Of a DNA stretch of 64,000 bases, positions 25,810 through 33,314 are shown piece by piece. Origin of the DNA: Phascolarctobacterium sp. (GTDB lineage Bacteria > Bacillota > Negativicutes > Acidaminococcales > Acidaminococcaceae); the NCBI GenBank assembly GCA_030540395.1, contig JAUNWI010000005.1, positions 62,001-126,000 on the forward strand, given 5' to 3'. Under the pieces are notes generated by a model. The model searched no databases. It saw only the letters and a list, made by a program, of their open reading frames with translations, and was not told the origin of the DNA. A program made the translations under genes and the position numbers. Numbering within the stretch: the first letter of the stretch is position 1; each line of letters begins with the position of its first letter.

Positions 25810-26820
25810 TTATTTTTCTTGTTTAACCTCTGCACCCACTCTTTGCAGCTGCAGCAGAATTTTATTATATTGGTCCAAGGCCTTGTTCAGCTTGTCGCTT
25901 TCGGCAGGAGCCAGCTGGGTTAAATCATAGGGAGTATCCTGATAAACGATATTTAGCCAGTTCATGTAGAACAGGTGGGCATAGCTGCGCCATTTGAAAA
26001 CAGGCTCCTGGGTGGTGTCGTTTTCAGGGAAGTAGAATTGGGGCATCTCGATGGGCAAATTCTTTTGCTTGTCCCGATAGTACTCATTGGCCAAGGTATA
26101 ACGGTCATATTCAAAATGGCCCAGCACAAAGATGCGGCGCAAATCCTTGGTGGCACAAATATTGATACCGTTTTCCACGGAGCGGGACAGCACCTGCAGC
26201 GCTTTGCAGGCATCAATGGCATCGTCATCCACGGCGGTGTGGCGGGATTGGGGAATAAAATAGCGGTCATCAAAGCCACGCAGCAGGGGATGGTTTTTCA
26301 CCGTGAGGCCATAGGGGAAGATGCCAAACATTTTGGCCGGAAGCACGGTTTTGTGTACACCATAGTAATGATAAAGCGCAGCCTGGGCGCCCCAACACAG
26401 TGTCATGGTGGAGTAACAGTGGTATTCGGCCCAATCGAGATAAGCTTCAATCTCTTTCCAGTAATCCACCTCTTCGAAAGGAATGGTCTCCACAGGAGCT
26501 CCGGTCATCAAAAAGGCATCGTAATAATTATCCTTGATATCATTGAATTCCAAATAGGCTCTATCCAAATAAGAGTTGTCAGTGTGAGTAGTTTCACGGG
26601 TGACTACGCGGCAAAAATCAACTTCAATCTGCAAAGGGGAGTTGCCCAAAAGACGCAAAAGCTGGATTTCCGTGGGCTTTTTCAAGGGCATCAAATTGAG
26701 CACGCATACCTTCAAGGGGCGCACACGCTGGGTGTTGGCACGCTGCTCGGTCATGGTAAAGATGCCCTCCTCCTGTAATTGGACAATTGCTGATAAATGA
26801 TCGTTGACTTTAATAGGCAT
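25810..26820 (-). CDS. metA: Homoserine O-acyltransferase (MetA family)
   Basis: Activates homoserine for methionine synthesis by acylating its hydroxyl. In Firmicutes this family usually uses acetyl-CoA, which would match the neighbouring MetY. The 336-residue protein has LKVCVLNLMPLKKPTEIQLL near residue 36, TGAPVETIPFEEVDYW, the nucleophile Cys in LCWGAQAALYHYYG, and the His/Glu pair in GHFEYDRYTLANEYYRD. The frame runs 49 codons further upstream into the leader, but ATG 26820 directly follows AGGAGGAAG. The acyl donor (acetyl or succinyl) cannot be fixed from sequence alone. Confidence 0.95.
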   Translation of the reverse strand: MPIKVNDHLSAIVQLQEEGIFTMTEQRANTQRVRPLKVCVLNLMPLKKPTEIQLLRLLGNSPLQIEVDFCRVVTRETTHTDNSYLDRAYLEFNDIKDNYYDAFLMTGAPVETIPFEEVDYWKEIEAYLDWAEYHCYSTMTLCWGAQAALYHYYGVHKTVLPAKMFGIFPYGLTVKNHPLLRGFDDRYFIPQSRHTAVDDDAIDACKALQVLSRSVENGINICATKDLRRIFVLGHFEYDRYTLANEYYRDKQKNLPIEMPQFYFPENDTTQEPVFKWRSYAHLFYMNWLNIVYQDTPYDLTQLAPAESDKLNKALDQYNKILLQLQRVGAEVKQEK

Positions 26821-26907
26821 TGTTTCTTCCTCCTCAATACTAAATTCCCTAAATTTCCTATTTCCTAATAATGGGACGCTGTTGCAGGGAGCTGGCTTTT
26901 TGAGGCA

Positions 26908-27215
26908 ATAAAAAAGCTTTCGTTCCTGCAAAAATACAGGGACGAAAGCGTAACTTCGTGATACCACCCTTATTCATCCATATGTCACCATATGAACCTC
27001 ATCAAGTACGCAGGGATTTTGTTTACCCTTTAATACTCTAGCACTGTAACGGGTGCGCCCGGACGACCTAAAGACCTTTAGCAAAGGAAACTCAGTCCAT
27101 CAGCTCCAAGACCATCTTCAACGCCACCCCTTGCTCCTCCTTGCACCAAAATGGAGGCTCTCTGGGCCAAGCTCGTGCGTTTACTCTTCTCTTCATCGCT
27201 CAGTATTAAGCTATG
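26908..27215 (-). promoter_or_regulatory. T-box leader of metA-metY (Met specifier ATG)
   Basis: Read on the minus strand, AGGGTGGTATCACG (26957-26970) is the T-box. It is followed by a long terminator stem GCTTTCGTCCCTG / CAGGAACGAAAGC (26915-26949) and a T run. Stem I contains GAAG-ATG-GTCTTGGAGC, placing the methionine codon ATG at 27113-27115 in the specifier position. It predicts induction of direct sulfhydrylation genes when tRNA-Met is uncharged. Confidence 0.9.
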
Positions 27216-27221
27216 TGCTAG

Positions 27222-27250
27222 ATGATACCGCAAGATGTTCATGACGTCAA
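27222..27250 (-). promoter_or_regulatory. Promoter of the metA T-box leader
   Basis: On the minus strand, TTGACG (27245-27250), a 17-bp spacer and TATCAT (27222-27227). Confidence 0.75.
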
Positions 27251-27380
27251 CTGTTTTCGTGAAAAATTTACAAATCGTGGACATCTTCTTGGTAAATGTA
27301 AATTAGTTTACAAAAAATAGAGGCTTTTGCAGGCTTTGGAAGTGTAAAAATTATTCTCGAGCTTTTTTTGCAAAAAAGTG

Positions 27381-27408
27381 TTGACAAAACCGGAAAAGGG
27401 AGTAAAAT
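27381..27408 (+). promoter_or_regulatory. Promoter of the Cys-rich leader and ABC operon
   Basis: TTGACA (27381-27386), a 16-bp spacer and TAAAAT (27403-27408). A small hairpin CCTAT / ATAGG (27427-27443) lies in the untranslated leader before the leader ORF. Confidence 0.75.
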
Positions 27409-27476
27409 AATACACAACACAGAAAACCTATAGAAATAATAGGCTTAATAAGTGTTAAGGAAGAGAGGAAATTAAG

Positions 27477-27599
27477 ATGAAAAAGTATGACGTAGTAAAG
27501 AACGTGATGTGCAGCATGTGTATGGGCAGCGCTATGTGTATGCCCTCTTGTTGTGTTGCGCAAAAACGAATGTGTCTTTACTATGGTTCTTGTAGATAG
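27477..27599 (+). CDS. 40-residue Cys/Met-rich leader peptide
   Basis: Starts MKKYDVVKNVMCSMCMGSAM and contains seven Cys (residues 12, 15, 21, 25, 26, 33, 39) and seven Met. GAGAGGAAA precedes the ATG. A transcription terminator begins 17 bases after the stop, and an amino-acid ABC transporter operon follows, the arrangement of a translation-sensing attenuator for cysteine and/or methionine. Within the ORF, bases 27510-27517 (TGCAGCAT, covering Cys12) are exactly complementary to 27612-27619 (ATGCTGCA), which overlap the 5' arm of the terminator. A direct role of the peptide, for example in metal binding, cannot be excluded. Confidence 0.7.
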   Translation: MKKYDVVKNVMCSMCMGSAMCMPSCCVAQKRMCLYYGSCR

Positions 27600-27616
27600 T
27601 TAACTGTAATTATGCT

Positions 27617-27641
27617 GCAGGCCATGGCGCCTGCTTTTTTT
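27617..27641 (+). terminator. Attenuator-type terminator before the ABC operon
   Basis: GCAGGC / GCCTGC stem with a 6-nt loop, followed by seven T. It lies between the Cys-rich leader ORF and the ABC ATPase gene. Confidence 0.85.
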
Positions 27642-27692
27642 ATTGACTATAAACCTAGTAAATATCTAGGTAAAGTAAGTGGAGTGAAGCTT

Positions 27693-28451
27693 ATGTTGAA
27701 GGTAACAGGCATTCGCAAGGCCTTTAAAAATAACGAGGTCTTGAAGGGTGTGGATTTAGAGGTCAAAAAGGGGGATGTGGTGAGCATCCTTGGTCCTAGT
27801 GGCAGTGGCAAAACAACCCTGCTACGCTGCATCAATTTCCTTGAGCATGCCGATGCAGGTCAGCTAGATTTTGATGAGCAGCATCTTGATTATGCTAAGG
27901 TTAAGGGCAAGGAAATCAAGCAAATTCGCCAAAAAACAGCCTTTGTTTTCCAAAACTACAATTTGTTCAATAACAAAAATGCTTTGGAAAATGTGACAGA
28001 GGGCTTGATTTATGGCAGGGGCATGGATAAGGAAAAAGCCATCGCCATTGCCAAAAAGGCCTTGGACAAGGTTGGCCTTGCCGATAGATATGACTATTAT
28101 CCCAGTCAGCTTAGCGGCGGCCAGCAGCAACGTGTGGGCATTGCCAGAGCCATTGCAGTGGAGCCGGAAATAATCCTGATGGATGAGCCCACAAGTGCGC
28201 TGGACCCCGAGCTGATTGGCGAGGTGCTGGCGGTGATTAAACAGCTGGCAGACGAAGGAAAAACCATGGTGATTGTGACGCATGAGATGCAGTTTGCTAA
28301 GGAAATTTCCACTAATGTGATTTTTATGGCAGATGGCAACATCGTGGAGCAGGGGCCGCCCAGCAAGATTTTTGTGCAGCCAGAGCACGAGCGCACACGC
28401 AAATTCTTAAAGCGCGTGCTGCCACCGCCGGAAATTGAATATGTCATCTAA
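27693..28451 (+). CDS. Polar amino acid ABC transporter, ATP-binding protein
   Basis: Energises import of an amino acid across the inner membrane. The 252-residue GlnQ-type ATPase has Walker [10 protein letters not shown] (residues 34-42), a Q-loop ([12 protein letters not shown]), the signature [14 protein letters not shown], Walker [13 protein letters not shown] and the H-loop VTHEM. ATG 27693 is used; an in-frame ATG at 27612 lies inside the terminator and leader and is not credible. The order ATPase, binding lipoprotein, two permeases gives a complete transporter. The Cys/Met leader upstream suggests a sulfur amino acid such as cystine or methionine, but the sequence alone does not show the substrate. 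Confidence 0.93.
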   Translation: MLKVTGIRKAFKNNEVLKGVDLEVKKGDVVSILGPSGSGKTTLLRCINFLEHADAGQLDFDEQHLDYAKVKGKEIKQIRQKTAFVFQNYNLFNNKNALENVTEGLIYGRGMDKEKAIAIAKKALDKVGLADRYDYYPSQLSGGQQQRVGIARAIAVEPEIILMDEPTSALDPELIGEVLAVIKQLADEGKTMVIVTHEMQFAKEISTNVIFMADGNIVEQGPPSKIFVQPEHERTRKFLKRVLPPPEIEYVI

Positions 28452-28492
28452 TTTTAAAATAAACTTTTAAGAATATAAAGAATGGAGCGATT

Positions 28493-29347
28493 ATGATGTT
28501 GAAAAAATCTTTACTTAATAAATTAGCAGTTGTTTCCCTGAGCATTTTGGCAGTGGCCGCTTTGAGCGCCGGTTGCGGTAGCGATAGCAAAAAGGCAGCA
28601 GCTCCGGCTGGTAAAAAGGTAGTAGTGAAAACCGTCATCAGCGGCACTGAAGCTCCCTTGAGCTGGGTGGATGAAAAGGGCGAAAAGCATGGCTATGAAT
28701 ATGACGTGCTGCTGGAGATTAATAAAAAGCTGAAAAACTATCAGCTGGATATCCAAGCCGTTCCTCCTGAAACCCAGGATGTAATGATGGAATCAGGCGA
28801 CGCCAAGGTTGCAACTGGTGGCTATTATAAAAACGCTAAGCGTGAGCAAAACTTTATCCTGCCTTCCAATCCCATTGGTGCCAGCAATTTGGTGGTTTAT
28901 GTGACCAAGGGTAACGAAACTAAATACAAGAATTTGGAGGACGTTGTTAAGGCTAATCTGAAGATTGTGCCGCTGACTCCTAATGGTGGCGCCTTCCGTA
29001 TCGTTACCGATTGGAACAAAAAGCATGGCAATTTGCTGAAGGAAATTCCGGTACAGGCCGGTCGCAGCGCTGCTGACGGTGTAAATTCCTTAAAGGAAGG
29101 TCAATATGACGCCTTTATTATTCCCGATATTTTGGGTGTTTTGGATTTGGCAGAAAAACAGGGCGTGCAGCTGGTTGCTTTGCAGGAGCCTGTAAAGGTG
29201 AATGGCACCTACGTTTTGGTTAACAAAAAAGAGGAAAAGCTGGCCGGAGAAATCAACGATGCACTTAAGGCATTGCGTGATGACGGCACTCTGAGCAAGC
29301 TGAATGTAAAGTGGTTTAAGGCAGACCTGCTGAAGATTTTGAAATGA
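28493..29347 (+). CDS. Amino acid ABC transporter substrate-binding lipoprotein
   Basis: Captures the substrate outside the inner membrane. It has a lipoprotein signal with basic MMLKKSLLNK, a hydrophobic core and lipobox LSAGC (Cys28). The mature part is a family 3 binding-protein fold of about 255 residues (TEAPLSWVDEKGEKHGYEYDV near the start, ATGGYYKNAKREQNF in the middle). Two adjacent ATG codons (28493, 28496) could start it. It is less similar to cystine-specific FliY/TcyA by eye than to a general polar amino acid binder, so the substrate is open. Confidence 0.9.
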   Translation: MMLKKSLLNKLAVVSLSILAVAALSAGCGSDSKKAAAPAGKKVVVKTVISGTEAPLSWVDEKGEKHGYEYDVLLEINKKLKNYQLDIQAVPPETQDVMMESGDAKVATGGYYKNAKREQNFILPSNPIGASNLVVYVTKGNETKYKNLEDVVKANLKIVPLTPNGGAFRIVTDWNKKHGNLLKEIPVQAGRSAADGVNSLKEGQYDAFIIPDILGVLDLAEKQGVQLVALQEPVKVNGTYVLVNKKEEKLAGEINDALKALRDDGTLSKLNVKWFKADLLKILK

Positions 29348-29409
29348 AGTGATGGTGTGTTGCTTGTAAAAGCGGCACAGCAAAAAAATGATTAAGGGAT
29401 GTGTGGAAT

Positions 29410-30111
29410 ATGTTAACTTTTAGCTTTAGTTATTTTCTTGAGGTTTGGCCGAAGCTGCTAGAGGCTGTGCCCTATACCTTCTATTTTATCCTGATGAGCA
29501 CGCTGGTAAGCTTTGTCGCAGGTATTCTTGTAGCTATGGTTCGCATTCCCCGCATCCCCGTTCTTTTTGAGCTGACGGAGCTATGGATGAGTCTGATTAG
29601 GAGTATGCCCTTTGTGCTGCTACTCTTTTTAAGCTATTTCCTGTTGCCCTTCCTTTTGCAGGGCTTCGGCGTTGCAAGCAGTGACGTACCCAAGGAAATC
29701 TACGTTTATACAGCGATGTTTCTGCATTATGGGCCCATTGTGGCGGAGGTTATCCGCCCGGCCTACGAGGCCGTGCCCCATGGTCAGACTGAGGCAGCGT
29801 TGGTATTTGGTCTCAGTACTTGGCATAGAGTGACGCACATTAACCTGCCACAAGCATTACCGATTATGCTGCCGGGACTGGTGAACCAGTTTATCGAAAT
29901 CATCAAGGACACCTCCCTAATGTACATGATTGGTTTAATGGATTTGGTGGGGCGCGCCAATCTTTTAATTCACCTGCGCTTAGGGCAGGGACGCATCGAG
30001 TGCTATCTGGTGGTAGCTTTGATTTATTGGGCTCTGATTAGCGCCTCCGAGCTCTTGGCGGCCCATTTGGAGCGGCACAGCAATAGATTCTTAAGGAGGG
30101 AAGCAGCATGA
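29410..30111 (+). CDS. Amino acid ABC transporter permease 1
   Basis: One half of the membrane channel. The 233 residues have about five helices and the HisM/GlnP-type EAA loop (YEAVPHGQTEAALVFGLSTW and onward to LPQALPIMLPGL). ATG 29410 is preferred because AAGGGA (29394-29399) is 10 bases upstream; the in-frame GTG at 29401 is too close to it. It overlaps the second permease by 4 bases (ATGA), so equal expression is expected. Confidence 0.92.
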   Translation: MLTFSFSYFLEVWPKLLEAVPYTFYFILMSTLVSFVAGILVAMVRIPRIPVLFELTELWMSLIRSMPFVLLLFLSYFLLPFLLQGFGVASSDVPKEIYVYTAMFLHYGPIVAEVIRPAYEAVPHGQTEAALVFGLSTWHRVTHINLPQALPIMLPGLVNQFIEIIKDTSLMYMIGLMDLVGRANLLIHLRLGQGRIECYLVVALIYWALISASELLAAHLERHSNRFLRREAA

Positions 30112-30821
30112 CCTTTGAATTTGATACAGCTATCAAGGCCTTTGCCTTCATCCTTAAGCATCTTCCCTTAACCCTTTTTTTGCCGGCGGTGACACTCATC
30201 ATTGGCATTGTTTTTGGCTCCATTATTGCCATCGTGCGCTTGCGCAGCAATAAGCTTGTTAATGCGATATTGGCGATGGTGGTTTCCTTCTTCCGCTCGG
30301 TGCCGGCCATTCTGCAGGTTTTTATCATGTATTACAGCTTGCCCTATCTCATTGCGCCAATTTTGAGTGCGGTGACGGGCAGTGTAGTGAATCCCTTTGA
30401 TGTGAGTCCTTATTGGACGGCTTATATTTTCTTTATCATTTATCAAACAGCATACCAGTCCGAGAATATTCGTGGAGCGTTGCTCAGCGTAGACAGGGGA
30501 CAGATGGAGGCTTCTTTGGCAGCAGGGCTTTCGTACTATCAGGCCTATAAGCGTATTATCCTACCGCAGGCCTTTGCAGTGGCTATGCCTTCATTCTTCA
30601 CTTATTATCTGCATGGCATCAAGAGCTTGGCACTGCTGTTTACGATTAAGATAGTAGATATTTTTGCAGCAGCAGATATTTTTGCTGCTTTATATAGCAG
30701 ACGCACTGAGCCCTATGTGGCAGATGCCATTATATATTGGCTGCTGTGCGTAGTCTTAACCTTTGTTTTCAATAGCTGGGAGCGCAGCCTGAGTAAGGGC
30801 TTGCGCCACGCAGATCACTAA
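30108..30821 (+). CDS. Amino acid ABC transporter permease 2
   Basis: Second half of the channel, 237 residues with about five helices. It has its own EAA loop (SVDRGQMEASLAAGLSYYQAYKRIILPQA). The presence of two distinct permeases predicts a heterodimeric channel of the HisQM/GltJK type. AAGGAGG precedes its ATG within the first permease gene. Its stop shares bases with an in-frame ATG of the next gene, although a later ATG there has the better ribosome site. Confidence 0.92.
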   Translation: MTFEFDTAIKAFAFILKHLPLTLFLPAVTLIIGIVFGSIIAIVRLRSNKLVNAILAMVVSFFRSVPAILQVFIMYYSLPYLIAPILSAVTGSVVNPFDVSPYWTAYIFFIIYQTAYQSENIRGALLSVDRGQMEASLAAGLSYYQAYKRIILPQAFAVAMPSFFTYYLHGIKSLALLFTIKIVDIFAAADIFAALYSRRTEPYVADAIIYWLLCVVLTFVFNSWERSLSKGLRHADH

Positions 30822-30847
30822 TGAATTTTTTTAGGAGATGTATGATC

Positions 30848-31861
30848 ATGAATAAAATAGAACGATTAGAGGCGGCTATAGCTGGCAAAGAGGTGGACCG
30901 TGTTCCTTATTCCATTTGGCACCATCTTTCCGCGCTGGACCAGGATCCGGTGAGCCTCGCTGAGGAAACCGTTGCGTTGAGCAAGAAATACGATTACGAT
31001 TTTGTGAAGATGATGCCCTTTGGCCTTTATGGCGTGCAGGACTTGGGAGCAAAAATCAACATCTTTGCGCAACAGGGTAAGCCGCCTCTGGTGGCTCGTC
31101 CCGGAATTCAATCCATCAGCGACTATTTAGCGCTGCAGCCCATACCTGCCATTCAGGGTACCTATGGCAAGCAGCTGGAGTTTACCGAGCTTTTGCATAA
31201 GCAGCTGCCCAGCGGCACGCCCTATATCCAAACTATCTTTAGCCCGTTGACCACGCTGCATAAGCTGGCTGGCAACCGCGTGCTGGAGGACCTCAAAACT
31301 AATCCTGAGGCGGTAGAGCATGCGCTGGAGGTTATCACGGAAATCACCATTGACTTTGTGCAGGAAAATATCAAGCGGGGTGTGAGTGGCTTTTTCTTTG
31401 CTACGCAGGATGCTCGTAAGCCCCTCATCAGTGCCGAAAACTTTGCTAAATTTGGCATTAAATACGATTTGGCAGTGCTCAATAGCTATGTAAAAAAGAC
31501 CTGGTTCAATGTGGTGCATTTGCATGGCCTGGATGTGTATTTTGACGAGGTGCTGGCTAATTATCCTGTCAATGTTTTGAATTGGCATGACCGCAATACG
31601 CCGCCGACGCTGGCGGAAGCACGCCAAAAGACGAATAAGGCCTTTTTGGCTGGCATTCGTGCTGCGCAAAAAATTGTTAATGGAGTGGAGGAGCCGGATG
31701 ATATTTTTGAAAATGGTACTCCGGAGGAAATCAGCACCCATGTGAAGGAAGCGATCGCTCAGGTTGATGGCAAAGGTCTTATTATCGGGCCCGGCTGCGT
31801 AGTTAACCAATTCGTAACCGAAGAAAAACTGCGTGCAGTACAAAAGGCTTTAGTGCTGTAA
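30848..31861 (+). CDS. Uroporphyrinogen decarboxylase (URO-D) family protein, methyltransferase-like
   Basis: The 337-residue URO-D fold protein starts NKIERLEAAIAGKEVDRVPYS and has the later HLHGLD and GPGCVVN motifs. The latter resembles the zinc-ligand Cys region of MtaA/CmuA-type cobalamin methyltransferases; the usual His-X-Cys is HLH here. It is therefore unlikely to be the haem-pathway HemE and more likely acts on a methylated thiol or corrinoid partner. It is the last gene of the ABC operon, which hints at processing the imported compound. ATG 30848 lies 10 bases after AGGAG; ATG 30842 is an alternative. Confidence 0.75.
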   Translation: MNKIERLEAAIAGKEVDRVPYSIWHHLSALDQDPVSLAEETVALSKKYDYDFVKMMPFGLYGVQDLGAKINIFAQQGKPPLVARPGIQSISDYLALQPIPAIQGTYGKQLEFTELLHKQLPSGTPYIQTIFSPLTTLHKLAGNRVLEDLKTNPEAVEHALEVITEITIDFVQENIKRGVSGFFFATQDARKPLISAENFAKFGIKYDLAVLNSYVKKTWFNVVHLHGLDVYFDEVLANYPVNVLNWHDRNTPPTLAEARQKTNKAFLAGIRAAQKIVNGVEEPDDIFENGTPEEISTHVKEAIAQVDGKGLIIGPGCVVNQFVTEEKLRAVQKALVL

Positions 31862-31892
31862 TGTTTATCATTAATTAAAAACAGCAATAATA

Positions 31893-31940
31893 AAAGCGTC
31901 AGCCTGCTCCTGTTAAGGAGCTTGCTGACGCTTTGTAGTT
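31893..31940 (+). terminator. Terminator of the ABC/URO-D operon
   Basis: AAAGCGTCAGC / GCTGACGCTTT with an inner CTCCT / AGGAG stem. It shares the GCGTCA base with the terminators at 24414 and 35686. Confidence 0.85.
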
Positions 31941-31960
31941 TCTAAGAATATATAAAAATA

Positions 31961-32012
31961 TAAAAAAAGAACGTCAACCTGCATCTTTAAGGAGAAGTAG
32001 GTTGACGTTTTG
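31961..32012 (-). terminator. Terminator of bioB
   Basis: AACGTCAACCT / AGGTTGACGTT (31970-32009). On the minus strand it is followed by TCTTTTTTT, so it terminates bioB; plus-strand function is possible too. Confidence 0.82.
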
Positions 32013-32033
32013 CTTTACAGTATTGGGTTTAGC

Positions 32034-33008
32034 TTAACGCAAATATTCGGGTACGATATCGCGGCCAAGGCTGGTGAGCAGTGCTTTGTCACTAGCAATA
32101 GTGGAGCCGGAGGTGGTGAGCATGTTGCCGGTGATGGTAGCACTAGCACCGCCCTTGAAGGCTTCCTCACCATCATTTTTCATCAAACGGCGGCCTGCAG
32201 CTAGGCGAATGTTAGCCAACGGATTGATGTAACGGAAGAAGGCTACAGTACGCAGGATGTCCTCTTCCTTCAGGGTCGGCAGATTTTCCAGCGGAGTACC
32301 CTTAATCGGCATCAAAGCATTGATGGGAATGGATTCAATGCCCAGCTCGGCAAGGCTAATAGCCATATCCAGTCTATCCTCCCAGGTTTCGCCCATGCCG
32401 ATAATACCACCGCTGCACACGCAGAAGCCCTCTTTTTGGGCCAGCTTAATGGACTCGATTTTTTCATCATAGGTATGGGTGGTGCAAATGTGCGGGAAGA
32501 AGCGACGAGAGGTTTCGATATTCTCGTGGTAGCTTTCTACGCCAGCCTCGTGCAGTATATGGAATTGCTCCGCAGTCAAAAATCCATGGGAAGCACACAG
32601 GGAAAGCTTGCATTTTTGCTTCATGGTTTTGTAAGCATCAATAGCCTTTTCAAAATCCTCACCCACAAGGCCTCTACCGGCAGTAACGATAGCAAAGCGG
32701 TCCACGCCTTCGCTTTCGTTTGCCAAGGCTTCGTTCACAATCTTATCCTTACACAGGAAGGGATATTCTTCGATACCGGTTTTGTTATGAGCGGATTGTG
32801 CGCAGTATTTGCAGTTTTCGCCGCAGCGACCGCTCTTACCATTGATGATGGTACACAAATCTACTTTATCGCCACAAAAGTGCTTACGAATTAGATCCGC
32901 ACCCTCTTGTAATTCCTTTAAATCGCAGGTTAAGAAAAAGCTTAAATCATCCTGACGAGTTAAGCGTTTACCTGCAATAATTTCCTCAGCTAATTTCTTG
33001 ACATCCAT
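32034..33008 (-). CDS. bioB: Biotin synthase
   Basis: Radical SAM enzyme that inserts sulfur into dethiobiotin. The 324-residue barrel has the CGENCKYC cluster motif (C-X3-C-X2-C) near residue 60, the FAIVTAGRG strand, YHENIETS, GGIIGMGETWEDR and the late arginine in NIRLAAGRR. ATG 33008 follows GAGGGATCAGT; the frame extends 29 codons upstream without support. No other biotin gene is nearby. The product feeds biotin to the carrier subunit of the decarboxylase encoded at 54758, so the two loci are functionally linked. Confidence 0.96.
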   Translation of the reverse strand: MDVKKLAEEIIAGKRLTRQDDLSFFLTCDLKELQEGADLIRKHFCGDKVDLCTIINGKSGRCGENCKYCAQSAHNKTGIEEYPFLCKDKIVNEALANESEGVDRFAIVTAGRGLVGEDFEKAIDAYKTMKQKCKLSLCASHGFLTAEQFHILHEAGVESYHENIETSRRFFPHICTTHTYDEKIESIKLAQKEGFCVCSGGIIGMGETWEDRLDMAISLAELGIESIPINALMPIKGTPLENLPTLKEEDILRTVAFFRYINPLANIRLAAGRRLMKNDGEEAFKGGASATITGNMLTTSGSTIASDKALLTSLGRDIVPEYLR

Positions 33009-33078
33009 ACTGATCCCTCTTTCTTGAATACCTATCAAATAGGTATATTTATACTGTAAAAAATTAAGAAAGCAAACA

Positions 33079-33138
33079 GTTAACCAGCCATCCACTTTCG
33101 TTAACCAAGATTATATCACTGAGTTAACAAAAATGCAA
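33079..33138 (-). promoter_or_regulatory. bioB promoter with BirA-like operator sites
   Basis: On the minus strand, TTGCAT (33133-33138), a 17-bp spacer and TATAAT (33110-33115). Three GTTAAC hexamers at 33079, 33100 and 33123 are spaced 21 and 23 bp. The last two flank the -10 as TTGTTAAC-N17-GTTAACGA. This resembles the known BirA operator, whose usual spacing is 14-16, so the assignment is likely but not exact. Confidence 0.65.
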
Positions 33139-33230
33139 GCATAATCCCTATTACTTCAGTAAGCTTTTTGTAAGCTACTTTACACTAAATACATGGCATC
33201 GTAAAAACCGAAGCTTTTCGTGAAAAAGGG

Positions 33231-33258
33231 TTGACAAAACCTATAATTTAGATAGAAT
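33231..33258 (+). promoter_or_regulatory. Promoter of the metB-like/malY unit
   Basis: TTGACA (33231-33236), a 16-bp spacer and TAGAAT (33253-33258). It is transcribed divergently from bioB. The intervening 33139-33230 shows nothing else I can support. Confidence 0.75.
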
Positions 33259-33314
33259 TACTATAATAACCTGTTAAACCTATCTTTTTACTAGAATTAA
33301 AGGAGCGTGTTCTT

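Noticed and set aside
27053-27244. 63-codon plus-strand frame opposite the metA leader
   Set aside because: It lies within the minus-strand T-box, whose RNA structure explains the sequence; no ribosome site.
27612-27692. Upstream in-frame ATG for the ABC ATPase
   Set aside because: It lies inside the terminator hairpin and adds 27 residues not found in the family. ATG 27693 fits the family start.
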